Shown here piece after piece: positions 25,975 to 34,545 of a DNA stretch of 64,000 nucleotides. The stretch's first letter is position 1. Each line of letters begins with the position of its first letter. The notes beneath the pieces were generated by a model. That model had not been told where the DNA came from and did no database searches. It worked only from the letters and a program-made list of their open reading frames with translations. The position numbers and the translations under genes were made by a program. This DNA comes from Bradyrhizobium sp. JYMT SZCCT0428 (GTDB taxonomy: Bacteria; Pseudomonadota; Alphaproteobacteria; Rhizobiales; Xanthobacteraceae), in NCBI RefSeq assembly GCF_018131075.1, contig NZ_JAFCLS010000031.1:39514-103513 (forward strand). Reading direction: 5' to 3'.

Positions 25975-26586
25975 ATGGATTACACTTGGTACCTGTTCCG
26001 CGTTGAGGGTCGCCTCAACCGCGCCAGATATTGGCAGGCGCTGCTGATCAGCATTTGCTGGATGATATTCCTTGCCATCCTGACGATAGGCGCCGTCCTC
26101 CTCCTTGGCGGTAGCGGACCTTTCAATTTCAGCCTCGGCATCGAGGAAATCCTCAAGCTATTCGATCCTGATTCCTATCGATCGCTGTCATGGGTCAACG
26201 CGCCATTCCTGTTTTTCCAGGCCGCAGGCTCGGTACTGATGCTGTGGGTGTTTTTCGCCACCTCGGTCAAGCGCTTGCACGATCGCGGCAGAAGCGGCTG
26301 GTGGATGTCCACGCTCGTGGTCTTTACCAGTCCCTTCGACCAGCTCACCGACTGGCTTCCCGACGTACTCGGCTTGTTGTTGGCCGTCTGCATTCTCGTT
26401 CTGTGGGTCTGGGGAATGATCGAGCTATTCTTCCTCAAGGGTACCACCGGCCCCAACCGGTTCGGCGCCGACCCGCTGGCGCCGGTCGATACGCGGCCCG
26501 CATGGGACCAGCAAAGCGAGATCGAAATGGTGCCGCACAAGGCTGGCCCGCCGCCGGTTTGGCGTGTTAAGCCGGGGTATGAATGA
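25975..26586 (+). CDS. DUF805 membrane protein (second of a pair)
   Basis: 203 residues. It opens MDYTWYLFRVEGRLNRARYW and carries SVKRLHDRGRSGWWMS, so it is a paralogue of the previous gene. Its stop overlaps the dapE start by eight bases, so the two are translationally coupled. Coupling to lysine/DAP synthesis is seen; a functional tie to wall synthesis is only inference. Confidence 0.82.
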   Translation: MDYTWYLFRVEGRLNRARYWQALLISICWMIFLAILTIGAVLLLGGSGPFNFSLGIEEILKLFDPDSYRSLSWVNAPFLFFQAAGSVLMLWVFFATSVKRLHDRGRSGWWMSTLVVFTSPFDQLTDWLPDVLGLLLAVCILVLWVWGMIELFFLKGTTGPNRFGADPLAPVDTRPAWDQQSEIEMVPHKAGPPPVWRVKPGYE

Positions 26587-27745
26587 TGCTGTTTCCATTA
26601 CCCGCGACCTCGTCCGCTGCCCTTCCGTCACCCCGGCCGATGCCGGCGCGCTCGGTGTTCTCGAAAACCTCCTGAAGACCGCCGGCTTCGAGGTGCATCG
26701 CGTCACCTTTAGCGAGCCCGGCACAGCTGACATCGACAATCTCTATGCCCGCATCGGCGATAGTGCCCCGCACATCACCTTCGCCGGCCATACCGACGTG
26801 GTGCCCGCCGGCGATGAAACCGCATGGAGCCATGGCGCGTTCTCCGGCGACATCAAGGACGGCTTTCTCTACGGCCGCGGCGCGGTCGACATGAAGGGCG
26901 GCATCGCCTGCAGCGTCGCGGCGGTGCTGCAACATCTCGCTGACCATGACGGCAAGCCGCGGGAAGATGGCAAAGGATCGATCTCGTTCCTGATCACCGG
27001 CGACGAGGAAGACATTTCCGTCAACGGCACCATCAAGCTGCTGAAGTGGTGCGCCGATCGCGGCGAGAAATTCGACCATTGCGTGCTCGGCGAGCCCAGC
27101 AATGTCGAAGTGTTAGGCGATTGCATCAAGGTCGGCCGGCGCGGGTCGCAATCCGGCACGCTGTTCGTCGACGGCGTGCAGGGCCACGTCGCCTATCCGC
27201 ATCGCGCGGCCAACCCGGTGCCGGATATTTCCCGGCTGATCGTGGCGCTCTCCGACGAGCCGCTCGACCAAGGCAGCGCCCAGTTCCAGGCCTCCAACCT
27301 CGAATTCACCTCCGTCGATGTCGGCAACACCGCCAGCAACGTCATCCCCGGACAGGCGCGCGCGAAATTCAACATTCGCTTCAACGACAATCACACGCAG
27401 GAGACGCTGCGGGCGCTGGTCGATGAGCGGCTGGCAAAAGCCTGCGGCAACCGCATCCGCGCGCACATCAAATGGGAGCCGTCGAACTCCAACGTGTTCG
27501 TGACAAAGCCCGGCACCTTCACTGATTTGGCCGTCAGCGCAATCGAAGAGGTGACGGGACGCAAGCCGGAACTGTCGACCTCCGGCGGCACTTCCGACGC
27601 GCGCTTCATCTCGAGCTATTGCCCGGTGATCGAATTCGGCCTGGTCGGCCAGACCATGCACCAGGTCGACGAACGCACACCGGTCTCGGATATCGAGAAG
27701 CTGACGAAGGTGTATCGCGGGATACTGGATCGGTACTTTGCGTGA
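26579..27745 (+). CDS. dapE: Succinyl-diaminopimelate desuccinylase
   Basis: 388 residues, M20 zinc peptidase family. Metal-binding and catalytic parts: FAGHTDVVPAG, GRGAVDMKGG, ITGDEED and LGEPSN, then a dimerisation lid and TSGGTSDARF near the end with YCPVIEFG. It releases succinate from N-succinyl-LL-DAP. The start MNDAVSITR overlaps the DUF805 gene. Followed at once by a short hairpin and then the convergent truA. Confidence 0.95.
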   Translation: MNDAVSITRDLVRCPSVTPADAGALGVLENLLKTAGFEVHRVTFSEPGTADIDNLYARIGDSAPHITFAGHTDVVPAGDETAWSHGAFSGDIKDGFLYGRGAVDMKGGIACSVAAVLQHLADHDGKPREDGKGSISFLITGDEEDISVNGTIKLLKWCADRGEKFDHCVLGEPSNVEVLGDCIKVGRRGSQSGTLFVDGVQGHVAYPHRAANPVPDISRLIVALSDEPLDQGSAQFQASNLEFTSVDVGNTASNVIPGQARAKFNIRFNDNHTQETLRALVDERLAKACGNRIRAHIKWEPSNSNVFVTKPGTFTDLAVSAIEEVTGRKPELSTSGGTSDARFISSYCPVIEFGLVGQTMHQVDERTPVSDIEKLTKVYRGILDRYFA

Positions 27746-27764
27746 TGGCGGCTGTAGGCCGCCA
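27746..27764 (+). terminator. Hairpin right after the dapE stop
   Basis: TGGCGGC-TGTAG-GCCGCCA, immediately after TGA. It is followed by A6 rather than U6 on this strand, so it is not a standard Rho-independent terminator; it may protect the 3' end. Confidence 0.4.
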
Positions 27765-27808
27765 GAAAAAACGCGAAAACAACCCCATGCAAAGAATGGC
27801 TGGGGGCC

Positions 27809-28546
27809 CTAGTAGTCCACTCGCACCAGATATAGCCCGTCCGGCGGCGCGACGGGGCCGCAGGCGGCGCGGTTGCGGGCGGCGAGGGCTGAGGCAAGAT
27901 CGTCGGCGCTCCAGCGGCCTTCGCCGACCCAGACCAATGAGCCCACCATCGAGCGCACCTGGCTGTGCAGGAACGAGCGCGCCGAGGTCACGATGGCAAC
28001 CGCGTCGCCGTCCCTGATGACGTCGAGCTGGTCGAGCGTCTTCTCCGGCGATTTCGCCTGGCACTCGGTGTCGCGGAACGTGGTGAAGTCATGCTTGCCG
28101 AGCAGCCGCTGCGCGGCGGTGTGCATCGCGTCGGTGTCGAGACGCCGCGGTACCCGCCAGGTGCGGCCGATATCGAGCGCGAGATTGGCGCGATGGTTGG
28201 TGATGCGATAGCGGTAATGCCGCTTCATGGCTGAAAATCGCGCCTCGAAATCGTCGGCCACGATCTCGGCGCTGAGCACGCCGATCGGATGCGGCCTTAA
28301 GTGCGCGTTCAGCCCGTCGCGCAAGCGCCCCGGCGGAAACGGTTTTTCGATATCGCAATGGGCGACCTGCCCCAGCGCGTGCACGCCGGCATCGGTGCGC
28401 CCCGCGCCGTGCACGCGAACCTGTTCGCCGCAGATCGCCTTGACCGCGGTTTCCAGCGCGCCCTGCACCGTCGGCGCGTTGTCCTGGATCTGCCAGCCGC
28501 TGAAGGGGCTGCCGTCATACTCGATGATGAGCTTGTAACGGGGCAT
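27809..28546 (-). CDS. truA: tRNA pseudouridine(38-40) synthase
   Basis: 245 residues. It modifies U38-U40 in the anticodon stem of many tRNAs. The catalytic Asp is in GAGRTDAGVHALGQ near residue 52; YDGSPFSGWQ near 10 and RSFLHSQVRSMVG near 193 are further family motifs. Its start overlaps the fmt stop, so the order fmt-truA forms one unit. Confidence 0.95.
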   Translation of the reverse strand: MPRYKLIIEYDGSPFSGWQIQDNAPTVQGALETAVKAICGEQVRVHGAGRTDAGVHALGQVAHCDIEKPFPPGRLRDGLNAHLRPHPIGVLSAEIVADDFEARFSAMKRHYRYRITNHRANLALDIGRTWRVPRRLDTDAMHTAAQRLLGKHDFTTFRDTECQAKSPEKTLDQLDVIRDGDAVAIVTSARSFLHSQVRSMVGSLVWVGEGRWSADDLASALAARNRAACGPVAPPDGLYLVRVDY

Positions 28547-29478
28547 CAGCCGAGCCGCGCCGGCGGCTTGAGCGGCGTGCCGCGCAAAAAGTCCGCGGCT
28601 TTCATCGGCGCCTTGCCCGCCCGCTGCAGTTCGAGAATTTTGATCGCACCGTCGCCGCAGGCGATCGTCAGATGCTCGTCAAGTACATCGCCCGGTGCGC
28701 CCGTACCCTTCGCCGGCTCACAACGCAGGATCTTGATGCGCGCCGCTTCGCCGTCGAGCGCGGCCTCGCACCAGGCGCCGGGAAACGGCGACAGCCCGTG
28801 GATATGCCGCAGCACCTCGCGCGCCGGCCGGCTCCATTCGATCCGCGCCTCGGCCTTCTCGATCTTGGCGGCGTAGGTGACGCCCTGCTCGCTTTGCTGG
28901 CGTAATTGCAGACCGCCGCGTTCCAGCCCGCCCATCGCGCGCACCATCAGATCGGCCCCCAATGGGGCCAGCGCGTCATGCAGATCGGCTGCCGTCATGG
29001 TGTCCGATATCGGCAGCCGCTCGGCCATCGCGACGTCGCCGGTATCGAGGCCGACATCCATCTTCATCACCATCACACCGGACTCGGCGTCGCCTGCCAT
29101 GATGGCGCGGTTGATCGGGGCTGCGCCGCGCCAGCGCGGCAGCAGCGAGCCGTGCAGGTTGAAACAGCCAAGCGGCGGCGCATCCAGGATCGCCTGCGGC
29201 AGGATCATGCCATAGGCGACGACGACCGCGGCATCAGCGTTGTGCGCGCGAAACGCTTCGAGCGCTTCCGCCGTCTTCAAGGTCGTCGGCGTCAACACGG
29301 GAATACCGAGCCGCCGTGCTTCCTGCTCGACCGGCGTTACCTGCAGCTTCATGCCGCGCCCGGCCGGCTTCGGCGCGCGGGTGTAGACGGCTGCGATGTC
29401 ATGGCCATGGGCCACAAGCTCCAGCAGCGTCGGCACCGCGAAATCGGGCGTGCCCATGAAGATCAAGCGGAGTGGCAT
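28546..29478 (-). CDS. fmt: Methionyl-tRNA formyltransferase
   Basis: 310 residues. It formylates initiator Met-tRNA using 10-formyl-THF. FMGTPDFAVPTL opens the protein, and NLHGSLLPRWRGAAPINRAI holds the catalytic Asn/His region. The C-terminal OB-like tRNA-binding domain spans about 205-305. It belongs to the def-fmt-truA row, though a 142-bp gap with a repeat separates def from fmt. Confidence 0.96.
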   Translation of the reverse strand: MPLRLIFMGTPDFAVPTLLELVAHGHDIAAVYTRAPKPAGRGMKLQVTPVEQEARRLGIPVLTPTTLKTAEALEAFRAHNADAAVVVAYGMILPQAILDAPPLGCFNLHGSLLPRWRGAAPINRAIMAGDAESGVMVMKMDVGLDTGDVAMAERLPISDTMTAADLHDALAPLGADLMVRAMGGLERGGLQLRQQSEQGVTYAAKIEKAEARIEWSRPAREVLRHIHGLSPFPGAWCEAALDGEAARIKILRCEPAKGTGAPGDVLDEHLTIACGDGAIKILELQRAGKAPMKAADFLRGTPLKPPARLG

Positions 29479-29513
29479 GTGGTGACGATATCCCGAGACG
29501 ATTTAATTCTACT

Positions 29514-29602
29514 CGTCATGGCCGGGCTTGTCCCGGCCATCCACGTCTTTGCTGTGGCGAGAAAGAAAGACGTGGATACCCGGCACAAGGCCGGGCATGA
29601 CG
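29514..29602. repeat. Dispersed palindromic element, family A
   Basis: cgtcatggccgggcttgtcccggccatccacgtctttg, then aaagacgtggatacccggcacaaggccgggcatgacg: an 89-bp near-perfect hairpin between def and fmt. Confidence 0.88.
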
Positions 29603-29619
29603 GCGGAGCGAATTGCGAA

Positions 29620-30147
29620 CTACTCCGCTGCCCTCTTCGCGGCCTTGGTAAACTTCTTCAGCACACGGTCACGCTTCAGCTTGGACAAGTAATCCACGAA
29701 AAGCACGCCGTTGAGGTGATCGATTTCGTGCTGGATGCAGGTGGCGAACAGGCCGTCGGCGTCCTCCTCATGCACCTTGCCGTCCAGGTCGGTAAAGCGC
29801 ACACGCACCTGCGCCGGCCGTTCCACCGCCTCGTAATATTCGGGGATCGACAGGCAGCCTTCCTCGTAGACCGACAGTTCCTCGGACGAGGAGATGATCT
29901 CCGGATTGATAAAGACCCGCGGCTGCGGCTTGGTCTCGCCATCCTCGGTCTTCTTGGCGAGATCCATGGTGATCAGCCGCAGCGGCTGCGCGACCTGGAT
30001 GGCGGCGAGGCCGATGCCGGGCGCGTCGTACATGGTCTCGAACATGTCGTCGGCGAGCTTGCGGATCTCCGCCGTCACCTTCTCGACGGGTTTGGAGACG
30101 AGCCGCAACTGTTTGTCCGGCAGGATGATGATTTCTCGGATTGCCAT
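29620..30147 (-). CDS. def: Peptide deformylase
   Basis: 175 residues. It removes the formyl group from nascent proteins. The three motifs are GIGLAAIQV, EGCLSIPEYY (metal Cys) and QHEIDHLNG (metal His pair and catalytic Glu). The ATG lies 54 bp from the nearest of three CtrA-like boxes in the def-rmuC intergenic region. The C-terminal tail is Lys/Arg-rich. Confidence 0.96.
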   Translation of the reverse strand: MAIREIIILPDKQLRLVSKPVEKVTAEIRKLADDMFETMYDAPGIGLAAIQVAQPLRLITMDLAKKTEDGETKPQPRVFINPEIISSSEELSVYEEGCLSIPEYYEAVERPAQVRVRFTDLDGKVHEEDADGLFATCIQHEIDHLNGVLFVDYLSKLKRDRVLKKFTKAAKRAAE

Positions 30148-30200
30148 GATGGGGCGATTTAAGCTGCTGATTTGCCGCGGTCAATGCGCGTCGAAACCGG

Positions 30201-30264
30201 TTAAGGCGGCCTTAACCATGATTTTTAAGGCGGCGTTAACCACGAAAATTAAGAGGTCATTTAC
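30201..30264. promoter_or_regulatory. Three tandem CtrA-like boxes between def and rmuC
   Basis: TTAA-GGCGGCC-TTAAC (30201-30216) and TTAA-GGCGGCG-TTAAC (30225-30240) match the CtrA consensus TTAA-N7-TTAAC exactly. TTAA-GAGGTCA-TTTAC (30249-30264) has one mismatch. The three are spaced by 24 bp each. The first is also an 8-bp palindrome (30199-30217). They lie between divergent def and rmuC, closer to rmuC. Confidence 0.7.
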
Positions 30265-30318
30265 CATAAATGTTCCCTCTTCGTTCGCGATTACCGGCGA
30301 ATCGGCTACAAGCAGGCC

Positions 30319-31527
30319 ATGAACGAGATCCTTTTTATCGTCGGTGACCTGCCGATTCGGACCAGCGACGCGCTGATTGGCTTTGGCGTGCTGGCGCTAA
30401 TCCTGTTGCTGACCATTGCCATCGTCATCGCCCGCTCCGGCCGCCGCGGCGCGGAACTCGCGATGGCGCAGGCGATCCGGGCCGACGAGCTCGAGGAACG
30501 CCTGAGCGAAATGCTGCGGGCGCAGAGCGAATCCACCGGCCGGGTCGATGCGATGGGACAGGCGCTGGCCGGCCGCCAGGCCGAGATGGCCCGCGCCGTC
30601 AATGAGCGGCTGGATTCGGTGACCCACCGGGTCGGCCAGTCGATGGAAGCGACCACGCGCAACACCATGGACAGTTTGCGTGCCCTGCATGAGCGGCTCG
30701 GCATCATCGACAATTCGCATAAAAATCTCACCGATCTGACTTCGCAGGTCACCACGCTGCGCGACGTGCTCGCCAACAAGCAATCACGCGGCGCCTTCGG
30801 CCAGGCGCGGATGGAGGCGATCGTCCAGGACGGCATGCCGAAAGGTGCTTACGAGTTCCAGTACACGCTCTCATCAGGCAAGCGGCCGGATTGCGTGGTG
30901 TTCCTGCCGGACCAGCGCCCGCTCTGCATCGATGCGAAATTTCCATTGGAAGCGATGACCGCGCTGCACGACGCCCGCACCGACGAGGAAAAGAAATACG
31001 CCACCCAGCGGCTGCGCGCCGACGTGATGAAACATGTCAGCGACATCGCCGAGAAATATTTGATCACCGGCGAGACGCAGGACACCGCGCTGATGTTCGT
31101 GCCGTCGGAATCGGTCTACGCCGAGATCCATGATGGTTTCGACGACGTGATCCAGAAAGCCTACCGCGCCCGCGTCGTGCTGGTGTCGCCGTCGCTGCTG
31201 ATGCTCGCGATCCAGGTGATGCAGCAGATTTTGAAAGACGCGAGAATCCGCGATGCGGCCGACCAGATCCGCAACGAGGTGATGCATCTCGGCGACGATT
31301 TGACACGGCTGCGCGAACGCGTGGTGAAGCTGCAGAAACATTTTGGCGATGTGAACGAGGACGTGCGGCAAATCCTGATCTCCGCCGACAAGATCGAAAA
31401 GCGCGCCGGAAGGATCGAGGAGCTGGATTTCAGCAAGACCGAGGCGCCGGCAGAAGCCCCGCGCATCGTCAAATCAGGCGCGCCGGAGCTGTTTCCGTTG
31501 CAGCGCAAGCTGCAGGCGGGGGAGTGA
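30319..31527 (+). CDS. rmuC: DNA recombination protein RmuC
   Basis: 402 residues. A membrane helix at about 20-38 is followed by a coiled-coil region (about 45-150), then the RmuC nuclease-like domain (about 170-350) with CVVFLPDQRPLCIDAKFPLE and VSPSLLMLAIQVM. Family members limit inversions between short repeats. Preceded by CtrA-like boxes, so it may be cell-cycle timed. Confidence 0.92.
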   Translation: MNEILFIVGDLPIRTSDALIGFGVLALILLLTIAIVIARSGRRGAELAMAQAIRADELEERLSEMLRAQSESTGRVDAMGQALAGRQAEMARAVNERLDSVTHRVGQSMEATTRNTMDSLRALHERLGIIDNSHKNLTDLTSQVTTLRDVLANKQSRGAFGQARMEAIVQDGMPKGAYEFQYTLSSGKRPDCVVFLPDQRPLCIDAKFPLEAMTALHDARTDEEKKYATQRLRADVMKHVSDIAEKYLITGETQDTALMFVPSESVYAEIHDGFDDVIQKAYRARVVLVSPSLLMLAIQVMQQILKDARIRDAADQIRNEVMHLGDDLTRLRERVVKLQKHFGDVNEDVRQILISADKIEKRAGRIEELDFSKTEAPAEAPRIVKSGAPELFPLQRKLQAGE

Positions 31528-31532
31528 GGGCG

Positions 31533-31607
31533 CGTAGGATGGGTAGAGCGTAGCGAAACCCATCGCCGCAAAGATGGTGGGTTTCGGTACGCTCTACCCA
31601 CTCTACG
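31533..31607. repeat. Dispersed palindromic element, family C
   Basis: gtaggatgggtagagcgtagcgaaaccca ... tgggtttcggtacgctctacccactctacg: a long imperfect hairpin between rmuC and the AmpG-like gene. Its second copy is at 33018. Confidence 0.85.
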
Positions 31608-31654
31608 AAGCCGGCGATGGCAGCAATTGACGCCGAATCTGCTAACACCTCATC

Positions 31655-33016
31655 ATGAACGCACCTGAAGCCCCCTCGACATCGGCAACACCACCCCGCG
31701 CCTCCTGGCGCGAAGCGTGGGCCGTGTATCTGCAGCCGCGCGTGCTGATCGTGATGATGCTCGGCTTCTCGTCCGGGCTGCCGCTGGCGCTGTCGGGATC
31801 GACGCTATTGGTTTGGGTCAGCGAGAACGGCGTCAGTCTCGGCACCATCGGCCTGTTCACCCTGGTCGGCACGCCCTACACGCTCAAGTTCCTGTGGGCG
31901 CCGCTGGTGGATGGCCTTAACATTCCGCTGCTGACGCGGTGGCTCGGGCGGCGGCGCGGCTGGCTGGTCTTCACCCAACTGCTGCTGATGGCCGCGATCC
32001 TCGGACTGGCGCTGACCGATCCCGCGCGCTCGCCGTTCTTCGTGGCGCTCGGCGCCCTGCTGGTCGCCACGACGTCGGCAACGCAGGACATCGTGGTCGA
32101 TGCTTTCAGGGTCGAAAGCCTTGCGGAGAACGAACAGGCCGCCGGTATGGCGTCCTATGTGGCGGCCTATCGCGTCGGCATGGTGGCGTCCACGGCCGGT
32201 GCGCTGTTTCTCGTCACCGGCTTCGAATATGTCGGGCTGAGCCGGCTCGATGCCTGGATGGCGAGTTTCGCTGTCATGGCGGCGCTGGTGCTGATCGGCA
32301 TCGTCACGGTGCTGTGCGCGCGGGAGCCGGAGCAGTCCCGCATCGCTGACGCCGCGGCAGGCGGAAAGCCTTCGGTCAGCCGCATCGCCGAGGCAGCGAT
32401 GGGCGCTTTCAGCGAGTTCCTGACCCAGCGCTTTGCCATCGTCGTGCTGGTGTTCGTGATGCTGTTCAAGTTCACCGACGCCTTCGCCGGCGCGATGACA
32501 GTGCCGTTCATCATCGACATCGGCTTTACCCGCAACGACTACGCCATCATCGTCAAGGGCGTCGGCCTGGCCGCGACCCTGATCGGCGGTTTCGCCGGTG
32601 GCTTCCTCGCGCGCGGCACCTCGCTGGTGACCTGCCTGTGGATCGGCGGCCTGCTGCAGGCGGTGTCCAACCTCACCTTCACCTGGCTGGCGCTGGTCGG
32701 GCCGCAGCAATGGGCGCTGACCGTCGCCGTCTCGGTGGAAGCGTTCACCGGCGCGATCGGCACGGTGATCTTCGTCGCCTATCTCTCCGCGCTGTGCAAG
32801 AACCCGCTGCACACCGCCACGCAATATGCGCTGCTCACCGCGCTGGCGTCAGTCGGCCGCATCTATCTGTCTTCCGGCTCGGGCTATGTGGCCGCGGCGA
32901 TGGGCTGGCCACTGTTCTTCGTGGTCTCCGTACTGGTCGCGGTGCCGAGCCTGATCCTGCTGGTGTGGCTGCAGCGACGCGGGCATTTCGACGAACTGGG
33001 GCCGGTGAAGGTTTAA
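31655..33016 (+). CDS. AmpG-like MFS permease
   Basis: 453 residues, 12 to 14 membrane helices. The opening region with LGFSSGLPLALSGSTLLVW, TPYTLKFLWAPLVD and RRRGWLVFTQLLLM matches the AmpG group, which brings anhydromuropeptides (GlcNAc-anhMurNAc-peptides) into the cytoplasm for wall recycling. No ampC or ampR is nearby, so it is more likely a recycling permease than an inducer of beta-lactamase. Confidence 0.82.
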   Translation: MNAPEAPSTSATPPRASWREAWAVYLQPRVLIVMMLGFSSGLPLALSGSTLLVWVSENGVSLGTIGLFTLVGTPYTLKFLWAPLVDGLNIPLLTRWLGRRRGWLVFTQLLLMAAILGLALTDPARSPFFVALGALLVATTSATQDIVVDAFRVESLAENEQAAGMASYVAAYRVGMVASTAGALFLVTGFEYVGLSRLDAWMASFAVMAALVLIGIVTVLCAREPEQSRIADAAAGGKPSVSRIAEAAMGAFSEFLTQRFAIVVLVFVMLFKFTDAFAGAMTVPFIIDIGFTRNDYAIIVKGVGLAATLIGGFAGGFLARGTSLVTCLWIGGLLQAVSNLTFTWLALVGPQQWALTVAVSVEAFTGAIGTVIFVAYLSALCKNPLHTATQYALLTALASVGRIYLSSGSGYVAAAMGWPLFFVVSVLVAVPSLILLVWLQRRGHFDELGPVKV

Positions 33017-33017
33017 T

Positions 33018-33094
33018 GCGTAGGATGGGTGGAGCGAACCGATACCCATCACAAACAGCGTCGATGGGTATCGCTTCGCTCCACCCATCCTACG
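33018..33094. repeat. Dispersed palindromic element, family C
   Basis: gtaggatgggtggagcgaaccgatacccatc pairs with gatgggtatcgcttcgctccacccatcctac. It lies between the convergent stops of the AmpG-like gene and a secreted-protein gene, where it can act as a two-way terminator. Confidence 0.85.
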
Positions 33095-33107
33095 ATTTGC
33101 AGCACTT

Positions 33108-33566
33108 CTAATTCTTCGTCACGACGCTCCACTTGGTGATCACGGCTTCGCTCATTTGTCCGGCAGCCTCGGCACAGGCGACTTCATCGACCTTCACCGA
33201 AATTTCCTTGCCGACCTTGCCCTTCAACTGCGCGGCCTGCGCGTCGCTGGTGATGACGAGTTGGAAAGTCTCCGGTCCGGTCTCGAGGTTGCACAGACCG
33301 CTCGGTGGCGGCAGGCGACGCGGCTCGGACGTGATCTGGTAGGTCGAGATCTTGGCGCCACGCTTGCCGCCGCGCGTCTTCATGGCGTTGAGCTCGCCCG
33401 AGAGGATGTCTCCAACATTGATCAGCTTGCCTGCCTTGGCCGGTGCAGGTTCCTCCTGCTGAGCCGTCTGCGCGGAAGCAGCAGGCGCCGCAAACGCCGT
33501 GACCATTACCAACACAAAAGCCGAGCGTGTGGCGAATCGTCGTTTCGTCATTTCCGATAGTTCCAT
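33108..33566 (-). CDS. Secreted protein of unknown function
   Basis: 152 residues. Signal peptide with cleavage after AAPAASA near residue 32 (start MELSEM or the internal MTKRRF at 33551). The mature part is about 120 residues with two Cys (CNLETG, VACAEA). A weak repeat of LKGKVGKEISVKVDEVACAEAAG suggests an OB-like fold. I do not recognise the family. It follows recR on the same strand after 11 bp, probably at the end of the dnaX-ybaB-recR unit. Confidence 0.75.
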   Translation of the reverse strand: MELSEMTKRRFATRSAFVLVMVTAFAAPAASAQTAQQEEPAPAKAGKLINVGDILSGELNAMKTRGGKRGAKISTYQITSEPRRLPPPSGLCNLETGPETFQLVITSDAQAAQLKGKVGKEISVKVDEVACAEAAGQMSEAVITKWSVVTKN

Positions 33567-33577
33567 GATAAAGAGAA

Positions 33578-34183
33578 TCAGAACAGGGTTCGCTGTCGCA
33601 TCGCAGCCGATAGCGTACCTTCATCGAGATAATCAAGCTCGCCGCCGACAGGCACACCATGGGCCAGCCGCGTCACCTTGACATTGGCTTCCTGCAGCAG
33701 ATCGGTGATGTAATGCGCCGTGGTCTGGCCATCAACCGTTGCATTCAGCGCCAGAATGATCTCGCTGACCTGCTGGTCATGCGCGCGCGCCACCAGCGCG
33801 TCGATGGTGAGATCCTGCGGGCCGACGCCATCGAGCGGCGACAGCGTGGCGCCCAGCACATGATAGCGGCCGTTGGTCGCATTGGCGCGCTCCAGTGCCC
33901 ACAAATCCGCGACGTCGGCGACCACGACAATGGTGGTGGGATCGCGCCGCGGATCCGTACATACCGTGCAGGGATTTTGCGTATCGATATTGCCGCAGGT
34001 CTTGCAGACCTGGATCTTTTCTATCGCCACCTGCAGCGCGCCGGCGAGCGGCGTCATCAGCGCTTCGCGCTTCTTGATCAGATGCAGCGCCGCGCGCCGC
34101 GCCGAACGCGGCCCAAGCCCGGGCAGCCGCGCCAGCAGCTGGATCAGACGTTCGATTTCGGGGCCGGCAACCGCAGTAGCCAT
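33578..34183 (-). CDS. recR: Recombination mediator RecR
   Basis: 201 residues. N-terminal helix-hairpin-helix (LPGLGPRSARRAALHL), zinc finger CKTCGNIDTQNPCTVC at about 57-72, and a Toprim domain after it (VVVADVADLWALE, LALNATVDGQTTAHYI). It loads RecA with RecF and RecO at gaps. In the conserved dnaX-ybaB-recR order. Confidence 0.96.
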   Translation of the reverse strand: MATAVAGPEIERLIQLLARLPGLGPRSARRAALHLIKKREALMTPLAGALQVAIEKIQVCKTCGNIDTQNPCTVCTDPRRDPTTIVVVADVADLWALERANATNGRYHVLGATLSPLDGVGPQDLTIDALVARAHDQQVSEIILALNATVDGQTTAHYITDLLQEANVKVTRLAHGVPVGGELDYLDEGTLSAAMRQRTLF

Positions 34184-34201
34184 TTCAGGTGAGACCGAGC
34201 A

Positions 34202-34522
34202 TTAGGTGAGACCAAGCCCTGGCGGCAGGCCGAGCCCGCCGGTCAGCGCCTGCATCTTTTCCTGCATCGCGGTTTCTGCCTTGCGCCGAGCGTCGTTATG
34301 CGCCGTCACCAGCAGGTCTTCGAGGATTTCGCGGTCTTCCGCCTTCATCAGCGACGGATCGATCTTGACGCCCTTCACTTCCATCTTCGCGGTCATGCGC
34401 ACGGCAACCATGCCGCCGCCGGAAATTCCCTCGACTTCGACATTGCCGAGTTCTTCCTGCATCGCCTGCATCTTGGATTGCAGCTGCGCCGCCTGCTTCA
34501 TCATGCCGAGAAAATCAGCCAT
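34202..34522 (-). CDS. Nucleoid-associated protein YbaB/EbfC
   Basis: 106 residues. The KQAAQLQSKMQAMQEELGN coiled coil followed by GGGMVAVRMTAKMEVKGVKIDPSLM is the YbaB signature; the C-terminus is Gly/Leu-rich (TGGLGLPPGLGL). A tweezer-shaped DNA-binding dimer. It lies between dnaX and recR, 18 bp from recR. Confidence 0.93.
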   Translation of the reverse strand: MADFLGMMKQAAQLQSKMQAMQEELGNVEVEGISGGGMVAVRMTAKMEVKGVKIDPSLMKAEDREILEDLLVTAHNDARRKAETAMQEKMQALTGGLGLPPGLGLT

Positions 34523-34545
34523 GGTTGCGTCCTCTCAAGTATCGA

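Noticed and set aside
29514..29602. Repeat clusters as possible CRISPR
   Set aside because: The elements are single palindromes scattered between genes, not regularly spaced direct repeats with unique spacers, and no cas gene is present.
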